Part shown: positions 36,501 through 48,500 of the stretch, piece after piece
Layout of the letters: every line of letters starts with the position of its first letter
How positions within the stretch are numbered: the stretch's first letter is position 1
DNA from: Ischnura elegans
Lineage: Eukaryota > Arthropoda > Insecta > Odonata > Coenagrionidae
Length of the DNA: 64,000 bases
Direction of reading: 5' to 3'
NCBI RefSeq assembly: GCF_921293095.1
Contig: NW_025791658.1
Span: forward strand, 7,006,001 to 7,070,000
The notes under the pieces: generated by a model
Database searches by the model: none
The model's input: the letters and a program-made list of their open reading frames with translations, nothing else
Told to the model about the DNA's origin: nothing
Position numbers and translations under genes: made by a program

Positions 36501-39500
36501 TTTTATCTTCCTGAATAAAAATTTTACCAGACATCCCTAATTATTGCTTCTTTTCCAATGAAATTTGGATTGATCTTTTGTCAGCAACTCAAGTGGTGAA
36601 TTTAGGAAACCCTTTTGAAGCACCCTAGATTAGATAGTGTGACTTTTGGATTGACACAATGCAAGCCTTGCCTTAGATATTGCTTTGTTATCATCGGAAG
36701 CTTTGTTTGTCCTAGTTATGAAGGTTAGGGTTGACATTAACAACTGATGAACATAATTCATCCACTGAATAGGCATCGATAATGAGAAGTGAATGAAAAA
36801 GGATTATGTATTATAGGAGAAGCTTTTTCATAGCAGTCCGCCCAAGGATATTCTGTTATGATTGGAGGCCCTCGGATGGGGCTAATCCTGGGACCCATCT
36901 TGTGGGAGTATTCAGAGGTTCCTCCCGGAAATTTTTAGGACATTGCATGCTTAGAAATTGATTTTGATGCTATTCTAGCTCTTAAAAACTAGTTCAAAGC
37001 CAATCAAAAAATGGCAATTTCTATGAAAAAAACTGTGATAAGTGAGAATTTCACAGCTTTCAAATTAAAAAAATAATGTATGATGGTTCTATTAATTATT
37101 TAGTTTTATTTATTTGTGCAAAAAAATAGTCGTTTTATTTGGTGAAAGGCCACTATGTCGTAATGGGAGTAGAATGAATGCTATACAGGCATCAAAAGTG
37201 AGAAGTTTTAGCAAGGATTATGGATCTTGGGAGAAGCTTTTTCATTGTAGTCAGCCCAGGGGCATTCTGGGCTGATTGGAGGCCCTTGGCTGGGGTTCAT
37301 GATGGGGCATTCCTATCTGGAGGACTCGGGGGTCCTCCTCTGAAAAATTTTAGGAAATTGGATTCCTGGAAATGGATTTTGATGCTATCCTGGCTCTTTC
37401 AAGCTAGATATAAGTTAATAAAAATATCAATTACGTGATAAAAAATACTTTGAAAAATGAGAATTTCACAGCTTTGAAATTAAGTAATGTATGATGGTTC
37501 TATTATCTATTTAGTGAATATTTTTTTTGAAACTGCGCTGAAATCTAAAAAAAAACTAAAATAATCTTTTCAAATACCTCTTTCAAAAAAGCATCATATT
37601 CTCTCTGTTCTTCTGAAACCTTCATTTTATTTATCTTTCATAATTGTTTTCACCATGCTGTAAATTAGGCAGCAAATTTAATTTTAGAATTTTATAATTG
37701 CAAAAAATCTTTGGTTCAAGTAACCGGAGTGTTTTTATTAATTACATATTTCTTAAGGTGCGCTTACATTGTGTAACATGCTATATATTAACAATTTACT
37801 TGTAACATTTGTTTTATATAACATTTTTTTTTGTAACAAGAGTCCAGCAGAGCCAATGTATCATGTTACAGATTCAGTCCCAGCCCACCCGTCAACTGGC
37901 TATCCCCACCATGCACCTCACCTCTTCTCTGTAATATACATATGTTACACATTTTCCCAATTTATTGCTGGAAACAAAAAGCTTTTTTTACTACACGAAT
38001 TTTTGTTTTGTAGCATAATGTTACTTGTAACTTGTTACACAGATTTTTAACTTTTTCCTAAAATATGTTATATTTAACTTGTTTTTATAACATGGTTTCA
38101 GTTGCCCCCTCAATGGGGATGGCTGCAATCAGAGGGTGGGGATCAACCCAACACTCAAAGATCTGGCGAGAAACACCGGGATTACGTCAGGCAAAAACCC
38201 TTACAGGAGAGCTCCCTCCTAGACTCAAGAGAAGACTTCTCCTTATGAACAGAAGTCAATTGCAAACGGTAGTAGGCCTGCTTACGGGACACTATCATGT
38301 AATGAGACATATGCACCTGCTGGGGGTAACGGACTCAGATAGGTGTAGATGGTGTGAGATGGGAGAGGAAACAACCACCCATCTAATATGTGAGTGCCCC
38401 ACAATCATGAGGACTCGATACAGACACCTGGGCTCACCTTTTATAGAGCCCAAGGAAGTAAGAGATCCTTCTTCCCATTGGGGACCTCTAGTCCTTCGGT
38501 AAGGACATTGACCTCTATGGGTGATCAGTTATCGGTGGTTAGCACAATGGACCTTCAGGTATAAGTGCCCTGGGAGCTGATCCCCCACCGCATCATCAAT
38601 CAATCAATTAATCAATGTTTATATAGCATGTTACTCAGTGTAAAGGCTCTTTTATACATTTCACGATAGAGTTGAGCATTGTGTGGGCCCCTTAAGCTCG
38701 GGGCCCTTGGCAATCGTCGACCGCCAGCCGGATCACCCCTGAGTCAGTTGCAAGAGTCTTACGCATGTATATACAGTGGAACCTCGTTAAAGCGAGTATG
38801 GGCTATTGCAAGACCCCCGCCATTACGAAAGATAGCCGAGGCACCGTAAAAAAAAGTGATCTTCTTTTGTTCCCCGCCTATAATAAGCATGTTAAAAAAT
38901 CCCATTTTAACGAGGCCCTTTTGGTGTTGGCACTCGCCATAACGAGAGTCCCTAACGACCATAGCGACCAAGAGTCCCTAATCTCTCTCATTTCTTGCGA
39001 TCTGTTAGAAATGAAGTTAACATGGAGTGCTCAGTCTCAAATTCAAGTAGTAAACTTTCGTTGGATAAATAAGTAGTTCATTATGGTGAAAATATTGTGG
39101 CATTTACATTCGCGAATGCTTGATCTTCTCTTGTTCCTCGGACGGCAGAAAGCAGTCATCAGCATACCCGCGTGTCCGTGAATTGCGAGAATAGAAAGCA
39201 TTCAACGGCAGACACCATGGCCAAAAAACACTACACTCGTGAAAGCAAGAAAAAATAGAGTAATGTGAGAGTGGCATACTTAATTTATCTTCGTATTCGC
39301 TCTTCGCAATTTAAAAAAGCAAAAGCGCCCAAGGAATGCACATAAAAATTTAGATGGAGCTTTGTTCGGGCGGTTTTGCCCACTTCAATCTGCGGGAACT
39401 TCTGAGAAAGCTTCTGTGCTTAAGCCTAAGGCGGAGTATTTTGGGGATAGATTGCGAATCGAGAACTTCACGAGTTCGGGAGGTTGGTTATACTAATTCA

Positions 39501-42500
39501 AAGCACCCAAAGCGTTATCTCCCGTCATAATTGCTGGTGATGCCAGCGGTGTAAACACGAAGTGGTGGAAGAAAGGACTCCGATCCTAAGTATCTTAAGA
39601 AGTATTCCCCGCGTGATATATCATAGATGAAACGGAAATCTTTTACAACGTACTCCCCGACAAAACCCTTGCAGTACGAGGTATTTCTTGCAATGAAGCT
39701 TCTAGAGGTAGGTAGAGCGCCTTAGCGATGGTATAGGATGTACGATACAATGATACTCAGCGTGAATTGTCCGGATAGACGTATTTATTCTCTGTTGCGG
39801 TTACAAGTAATAGTCACGATCACAAGGTGCTATCTACAAGGGTAAACTATTCGCGTCAGTGGTCGGAGTCGTAGTAGCGCTCTCTAGTGATGGGTTGATC
39901 ATGAACGATTCGAGCAAAAAGATTGAATCACTATGTGAATCAAATGACTCATGATTCATTTCGTTAAACAAGTCGATCATCAATCACTCCAACTTCCGGT
40001 TTCATATCAATCATCTCAGTTTCGGGTTTGTTTCAAAATTTGGAACGATCGATGCTTGATCTCTTTTCTTCTGGGCAGAAATAGTTGTGAGAAAATTAAA
40101 TACTATGTTGTGAAGAACTGAATACATGTGTAATCTTTTTCTTAAATGTTTTCCAGCAGTTATCAGTATTATTAACACCAGTAAACGTAAAAGGAAAATA
40201 TTAAGATGACTCCTGTAGGAGAACGTTAAGAAGTAGAAGTTAAAGCTGGTTACATTTTACTGTGCTGTTCATAAAATTATCCTGCAGATCAGATCCATGC
40301 ATAGTGTGTGGTATATTTTGTGTTATATTTTGATCAACTATAGTTAGAAATTATTTTATTAGCGTTAAGAAACTGTGGCAGTTTTGCCTTCCCAAGTATT
40401 TTCATGACACTACTTCCTTCATTTTTGCAATCTAATTTACTCATCTAGGAATTCACAATCAAAATAGTATATGAAATGATAATATGGATAGCAATCAGCG
40501 TTACCAATGCTCTTCGCAGATGAGGCAGTATTTATTCGATTATTCAAAGTGGTTTATTTCATCCATTGATTGAGTCTTTTCGATCATGATTCCTTTTGAG
40601 TCTTTTCAATCATGACTCCTTTGAGTCATTTCGATCTTGATTCCTTTGAGTATTTTCGATCTTGATTCATTTGAGTCTTTTCGATCATAGTGATTGAATT
40701 AATTGATTGAATCACTTATGTGACTCGAGTCAAAATGATTGAATCACTAAAATGATCGACTTTGCCCATCACTAGCGCTCTCTTCCGTCACCCGGGCGGT
40801 CGAGCATCCCCTGGTGGCCGCCAGAAGAACTCACAGAACAACTCATTCTCGTTTGGTGCCATGTGATATGCATTCGGCGCCACCACAGATGGCATATGTG
40901 AAGAGCTGATGCTGCGCTTTTAGTTTATTTAATTTAAAAATTCTGCATTCCTTTTTTATGTCCCTCAGTCATTCTTTAGAGTGTTAAGTTAATAAATTCA
41001 TCCTCTTAAGTTTTTTTTTTGGCCTTAGGGCCCATCAGATGCGTATGCCTTCCCGTTTCTTTGCTGCAAATATTACCCATGTGAGTTATTTTCATCCCAG
41101 TTTCTTGCATGTTGCTTTTATTTTACTTAAGTGACATCAGCATAATATCTGCATTATATTTTTTCGCGAAATAATATCACGTTAATATATTTTCTAATAT
41201 TAACAATGTTAATTCAAGTCGTTTTTATTGCAGTGCCCTGGTAAACTCAGTGTGTTATTACAAACACGTCGCGAGCGTAACACTCAAAAAGGAACTTTTT
41301 TTAGCAACGGCAGTTTTGATCACATCATTTTGCATGCTTTGCAAACTTTTTACCATAGATAATGAAGACATTACATTATATGATAGAAAAAGTCTTCCGA
41401 GGCAGGATCGTCATGCAATCTTCTACCGTTTTCGTCAGCAGAAACAAATGCAATACGTTATTTCACTTAACTGCCGTTTAACGTACAGGAACAATAAACA
41501 TGCACCAATCAAAGCATTTGAGGCATTTAATAACCACGATACAGTTTTATCAGTTATTTTTGGAATTTTCAGTGGAAAATACCAACATAATAGAATGAAC
41601 ACGTAAATGCATTTATTAAGTACCTACCTACATAGAAAAATGCCATCGTTGTTTGTGCCTTGGCATAATGATTGACAAAGCAATGCTTTGCATGATTTTT
41701 AGTCATTACGGTGCTTATAAATTGTTTGAATAGTAAGTTGTTGTTGTAAGGAAATTTAGTGATGCAAAAAACATCGCCTTTCGTCTGGATTTATGCTTAC
41801 GTTTATTGGATAAAAACTGCTATGTTGCCGCACCACTCCTGTTCCTGTATAACTGTTCGCAATAGGTATATTGGCTATTATTTGCTCCAGCTCCGGTAAA
41901 GCGACAATTCGCTGTAGTGAGTGTTTATTTGATTACTGTGGGGTCTCGTTTTATCGAGTTTGCACTGCATTCAGCCAGCTTGAGTGGTTTTGGTTTCAAC
42001 CCTTCAGTAGGCACGTGGGCCACACTGTTTCAATCATGTACTGTTTTTCTGGTGATGGCATAATTTACATGTGATTTTCAGTAGCTACTCATTATTAACC
42101 CTGAAAAGCCTCACTTAGTTGTTTGTTTGTAATCCGCACAGGATAAGCAATAAATTGCGCTCAAATGGAAGCAGGCTTGCCCGGACCATGTATGTAGCCC
42201 ACGCCCCTAACTGTGTCACATTTTTCAGTTCGCATCACTTTAAGCTGTGCAGAAAATTTTTTATGTCATTTGTCTGCTTTGACATGTAAAAAAATATTTG
42301 GCATGTTTCTATTACTTTAATGGTACCTCGTCGACAGGTTGCCTGCTTTCTTCCCTCCCTCGCAGGGGATGGGGGTAAGGGTGCGTTTTGTGCCACCATT
42401 AATTATACGTTAGTTCTGGAGGGACAAAAAATTTACTGAAGATTTGCTAGCCCTTGCACTGTGATGACGAGTCTAGCTCGTCATTAACTTTCGATGCCAA

Positions 42501-45500
42501 ATCGCTACCTTGGTTTGACAAGGTTCTAACTGACATTTTTTGCAAAATTTGGTGTTTTCACTCAAGATAACTAAGTTTATGTTTCTCTATGTGTTGCACC
42601 GGTTTTTATTCCTCTATGTTATATAATAACAGATTTAGAACAGTGTCAAAGTTCCAACTGCAAGGAGAAAAAACTAATATTTGGTGTGACAAGGTTCTAA
42701 CTGCATTTTACTTATTTTATTACTCATACAAACATGTAAAAAAATAAAATAAATAACATAATTTCTTAAAGTAATAATTACTAGTGTATCTAGTGGATCA
42801 CTGGCTGGCCAAAAATCAAAAATAAATTCCTATTAATAATAGAAATAGAGCAGTTTAAAACTTTGACAAGGTTTTTCTCAAAACCAGCTGATGGTCAGAT
42901 AGAACCTTGTCAAACCAAGGTAGTGAAATGGTGCAATGACGAATGTATCTTGTCATTGGATATTCATAATTTTAGCACTATTTAGAGGAACAATATAATT
43001 ATTTTGAAAGCTTAGCAGTGTTAAAACATTCACAGCATACATAAATAATTCATATTTCATGAAACATGATGCATTTGCAGGATTAAAATAAAATTATAAG
43101 AGTAGCGATAGCTGTGTTCTCCATGTCCAATAATATTTTATTTCACGATTCTACGTTGATTACAAATTACAAAATATCATTTCATTGACCACCATTTGAA
43201 AGAGAACCACAGAAAAAAATAAATAGAGAATAGGAGAATACACCAAAGGATGAAGTTCGCCATTAGAAAAAATCTTTGACTTAGCCAGGATTCGAACCCG
43301 GATCTCCCACTTGCCGGTCTGGTGTGTTGGCCAGTCACACCACCAAGCCATTTCTCAGAGCGAACTTCGGGATGGGTTTTACCGAACAAGATGTTAGTGT
43401 CACGAGTCCAGACTGTGGCACATGTGGCAAGGGTCGTGCTTACTAAGCCACTGTCGGGGTGAAAAACCCTTATTTTTCCGCTGGTCTGCGATGACAAATT
43501 TCACAGCACTGCGGGAACATTTTTCATGGCGATCTTCATCCTTTGGTGTATTTAACTTTGCACTTGTGCGCGTGACTGCTTACAAAGTCACTTGTTCCTG
43601 CAGTGCTTTGAAATTCATTCAGTGGTTGTGGTATACATTCTTCCAAATGATTTTGCGCATAAATATTCGTGAAATGTACTCTTGACTGTTTATAGTACGA
43701 AATTTGTGCATCTGCTGTCATCACTCACAAAATCTCGTCATTGAATTTTCAAAGTTGAAGCACTATTTAGAGGAACAATATAATTATTTTGAAAGCTTAA
43801 AATGTTAAATAAAGTATACACAAATAATTCGTATTCGATGAAACATGATGCATTGGAAGAATTACAGTGATTTAGATCGAATAGCAATATCTATGTTCTC
43901 CATGTTTATAAATCACATTTTATTTCACATTTCTATGTTTATAACATGTTACAAAGTATCATTTCATTACCAACCATTTACAAGAGAATCACATAAAAAA
44001 TAAATTGAGAATAGGAGCACGACGTACAGAAAATTAATGGAATTGGAAGGGGTTAACAAAGTTCATAACACCTTCCAATTCCATTTTAATTCATTGGTTG
44101 TAAAAAAATTTTGCAAAGGGTTGAAAACATAAGGAAATAAAAAAATGAATTTGGGCCACCAAAAGTGTGCCTTGTTCGTTCAACCTGGTAATGAAATTTA
44201 AAGAGCCCACTGAAGGGTTGAAAAGAAGTCACAACTGACGGCCATACAATAGGGTCGTTACCTAATATTTTTTATAGCGAAAATGGAAAGATTATTACTC
44301 CTGGATTACATATTTCATGCTGTTAGATTTTTAAATGATGACATTTATTTCTCGTGGTTAAGTGAAAAGTGAAAATTTTCAAGCATGCGAAAACATGATG
44401 GCTAAGTAGGAATGCTGAGAAAATGCCCATTCTACATCATTCTGGTTCCCACTGCCGCAAGTGAGGTGACTTTGGGGTGAGGTTTTGAGTGCTGATATGA
44501 CGCAGGGTGCTAGAAGGTAGCAGAGTACCCGGCTAGCAAGTAGCACTTGGCTTAAATAAGGATTATCAATGTCCTATCAAACGAAGGAAACTTTCCGACC
44601 ATAGGCAGTTTTAATAGGTGATTATTAAGATATGCTTCCCTGAGCTCTGTGCCTCATGCATGCATTGCTAATCTCAGATGATGTAAAACTCCTATTTACT
44701 CGTATAGAAACTAGGTCCCTGTGATGCACAGTGGGCTGAAGTGGAAAAAAGCTGGCCAAAAATCAAAATATCGACTTTTTAATTTCGAACCGGGAATGGT
44801 ATATTATTATTTTAGAAGGTCCTGGGCATGTAAAACTGAATTTAATATTTTGTCAAAATTTTTTGCTTAATATTTATAGCCTGCCAAAAATCAATAAAAA
44901 TCAATGAAATTGTCAGTGTGCGATTTATACGTAACAGTTAAACGTTTGTTCCCCATGCAATGGAATATAGTTCATAATTCGGAATTTTCGAGCATATTTA
45001 TTGATAGAACCATTCTGTTAGTTGATTAGGAGTGAAATTTTGTTTAAGTCAATTGTTATTATTTACTTTAGAAATTGATAAAAATATCACTGTTTTTCGT
45101 TAATTTTTTAACTAATGCTAGGATAAAAGTAGTTACCGCCACTTGCCGCCCCTAAGATATTTACACCAAGAGTTAGACTGAAGTCTATATTGTAAAACGG
45201 AAAAGAAAAATCTTGCTCCAACTTGCTCCCCTTTTTTTTGTGGTAAAGCACAATGATGTCGGGCGTTTGTCGCTCCCTGTGACCCGCAATACAGGCACTC
45301 GGGAACTTAGGATGACATGCGTTGTAGTCCTTTTGAGAGACTGGATTTTCCCTTAAGTGTGAGTGCATCGTACTCAACTACTTCTTATTTGCTGTTATTT
45401 TTGGTTTGTGCCCTCCTCTGGCGATTATACCCCTGGGTCTTTCCACGAAAGCTGCGTGCGAATGGTAAAAACCTAACGGTTTGCGTGCTCTCCAAGCCGT

Positions 45501-48500
45501 TTGTCCTCTGCGCCTACCCCAATGCACCCAGATTTGTTCTCTTACTATGGACACGTGCAAGTGTTTCCATTCTACAAATTAGGTTTTCCCAAAATATGCC
45601 GTCTATACGATTGGCACGCTCATTTCTAGCCGAGTGTTCAGTATCTGTCTCCCTTCAGTATTCCTCGCTGAAGTGTGTGCCGAAGGAGGTTCACAGTTTA
45701 TTTGCCCAGTTATGGATACAGCATTAGTGACTTGCCAAGATTTACATAGTGTTATATTGGCAAATAGAAGGGGGACCATCAAGCAGAAGAAATTGTTAGT
45801 ACCTACTGGAGTTTTTATACTAAAACCTATTTTTGGGAGGAGATGAGAAATTAAAAACTTTGCTTGCGGCTTTCATTCAAAAAGTGTTTTTCATCAATTT
45901 TCTAAAGGGAGATGCGTTCACCAGAGTTAACCGTAGATGTCTGAAGTTGAATCATATTTGGATAAAACAGCCAATGACACTCCCTGACACTGTGCTAAAA
46001 TATCTCCCATTTTCATATCCTTTGGGTGTATGCCAATGTTTACGGATAAATGATAATATGTACTACACGCATATACATCTGCGCGAGTATTTCATTCGTT
46101 GTTGCCATAGTCCATGAATTGTAATTATTTCGTAGTAATTTGCCATTGTTTTCGGCTTAACTGAGAGCACTCCTCATGGAATACCGTCACTGCATTTTGA
46201 CAGTGCAAGTGAGAGGTCTAAACGTAGAAAAAAATAAAACTGAGAAGTCCTACTTCACTGGAGGAATTAAGTGTAGCAACTTCCATGGAATTCGCGAAAA
46301 ACACACCATGAAAATTTCTAGAATTGCCACAAATTATGACCTATTCCATAAGCTTCTGATTACGTCAGATCCACTTCTTGTTCTGCGGGGGTTCCCCGTA
46401 AAGTAAAAAATTTACCAGAGGAGGTGAAAAATCTTCTGGTGAAGAGCGAAAACACTTTAGAATATGAGGAGTCTTTATCCTCTAACTCAGAATAGAATTT
46501 AATGTGGCACACCTTTGTTCTGGGAAATTTGCAATAAAAATATTTGTCAATGGTATTAATTTTTATTATTACTCTTCAATGACCAAAATTTCAGGTTTAA
46601 AAGACTCAATAGCAATTTTCAATCATCATATCCCTTATGAGAACCTCCTAGGTAGCTCAAAAATAGTTGAATATGGAAGAAATTCTGAATTTCCCATGGT
46701 GTTCCCAAATCATAATTTCGACCTGCCCCTGGTAACTATGGTTCCCGCATAACTTTCCCCTATTTTTAAAATTCTATTGCCCTCATAAACACTGTTATGG
46801 ACTAAATCATCGTAAATAAGATTCATTGTGTCTATACAATACCCAATTCGCAAAAAGTTTCATTCATTTAGCAATACTTAAGGCTAAAGTGAATTTTGGC
46901 CAGCTTTTTTCGATTTCAGCCCACTGTGTGACGTCACGTGGAGTGGCATCGCATGGGCGACAATCTGGTCTTTTTCAAATGAGGTTAAATACACCATTAA
47001 CATTCGTCTTAACTGGGATTTCTAATACCAAATAATTTGCATATTATGAATACACTAATAGTGGGTAAAGAATGGCAATCAATGCCTTTCATTTTATTTG
47101 ACGAAGGTATCAAGCCTGTTGAGAGAAGGATGTTGAAACCCACTTTCTTAGATCAACTAAGAAATTTGTACAATGAAAAAACATTCAACTCAAGTTCTTT
47201 CTTTTAGAAATTTTTCTAAAAGTGTATTTTGACCTTATTGAGTGACACCAAGCATTCTGTTCTAGTTTTCTGTGAAAGTGGAGAAGGAAGACCATCTTGA
47301 TGAAGGGCATCATCCCGTGCCCTGCTCAACAGATCCGTCTGGAAGTGATGCCTTCGACCCCCTGGCAAATGATGAGATGGTGAGCTGCACAATTTTTCAA
47401 AAGTTGCCATGGGCATACAGAAATCATTGCACAGATGTAAAACAAATGAGGCTGGGAGCTGCCAGAGACTTGGTTGATGAGTTCTAGGCTTATGCTGCTT
47501 GAGCAATTGAGAATTTCTTTTATAGCATCACGGATAACATAGTATTAAAACACCGCTGAATATCCAGGTCTGTCAGAAGCAGGAAACTAAGGGTGATATT
47601 TTGCTGAATGAATAGGTATGGGAATTTCTTTTTCTGTTGAAAAATAAATGACATTAAGCCGTAGATCGTGCCGATCCATGAATGGGAATTAATGGGGGAA
47701 TTGGGGTTTGTCCTTATTTACCATTTTTGAAAGGTGTGTTGGATGATGGCAATGCAGATTTGTTGACAAAAGGTGTAAATGTTTGTTGCCTTATACTTGT
47801 TTTGGCCTACTTTGGTGAACAATTGGCATTGAGTGAAACAAAATGTGCTGGTTTCCTAGAACAGTTGAAGTCAACATTTTCCATCCACCAATGTTGACAA
47901 TGACTCCTGTCTCTCGAAAATTGCCTTAATTGGCTATTGTCTCAAGATGTGGCCTATTAGGTATTTCCTTCTGCTTTCTAAGGTGCATATATCTGTGAGA
48001 TAGCCTGAGCATTGTGAGCACTTTCACGGCTATAGCTTGTTCTAAAGCCTGATTGATATTCAGTTAAGATATTGTTTTCTCCCTTGCTTATTGCATTTCA
48101 CGTGTGTGTGCAGTTGCACTTAATATGCATGTATGTATGCATGTATTACATTTGTAAAACTTTGGTAACTCTCTCCGTTAAAACTACGCTGGATAAAATG
48201 AATACGCCATGACTTCACGAGGCCACAAAAAGAACGGCTTCACTTTATTCATAGGTGGCAGCACAATGCAAAAAACAAAATTCTCACTTAATGCCATTTC
48301 AACTGAATGAATATTTGAATTACTTACATTTCTTCTCATTAAGCTTCATCTGGCTTGATGTGAAGGCAGAATAATTTTTAGTTTTAAGTATACTGGGACT
48401 ATCTGCAGTGATAACTTTACAGGAGTCACCTGCAATGCACAAATCGTGCCAAAAATCCATATAGAAAAAATCATTCATCTTGATCAGGATTTGGACCCAG

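Larger units (their letters stand above)
44248..47108 (-). repeat. Repeat A copy (minus) split by the Transib-like element
   Basis: 44248-44726 corresponds to the 3' part and 46929-47108 to the 5' part of repeat A in reverse orientation (CAATAGGGTCG..., CATGCATGC, GTCCCTGTGA | TGACGTCACG, CCAAATAATTTGCATA). Intact copies at 10.8 and 57.8 kb show the uninterrupted sequence. Confidence 0.85.
33548..47265 (+). other. ZAD gene intron 3 (13.7 kb)
   Basis: GTAAGT...TTCTAG. It carries LINE fragments (33.7, 38.1 kb), SINEs (34.8, 43.3 kb), a tandem duplication (36.8-37.5 kb), a Tigger remnant (38.8 kb), a hAT element (39.9 kb), an inverted-repeat MITE (42.5 kb), a further duplication (42.95-44.0 kb), and the nested repeat A/Transib-like element. 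35.0-36.8 kb and 40.8-42.4 kb have no supportable feature; an open frame of 118 codons at 41250-41606 resembles nothing I know. Confidence 0.8.

Noticed and set aside
41250-41606. 118-codon open frame
   Set aside because: No recognised domain, no splice or promoter context, and it lies in a transposon-rich intron; length alone is not enough.
43288-43351. Possible tRNA gene on the minus strand
   Set aside because: A and B boxes are good, but the cloverleaf stems do not form and a non-tRNA body follows, so it is a SINE.
45317-45727. 136-codon open frame inside the Transib-like element
   Set aside because: Its composition is Leu/Cys/Ser-rich without transposase motifs, and neighbouring frames fit transposase decay better.
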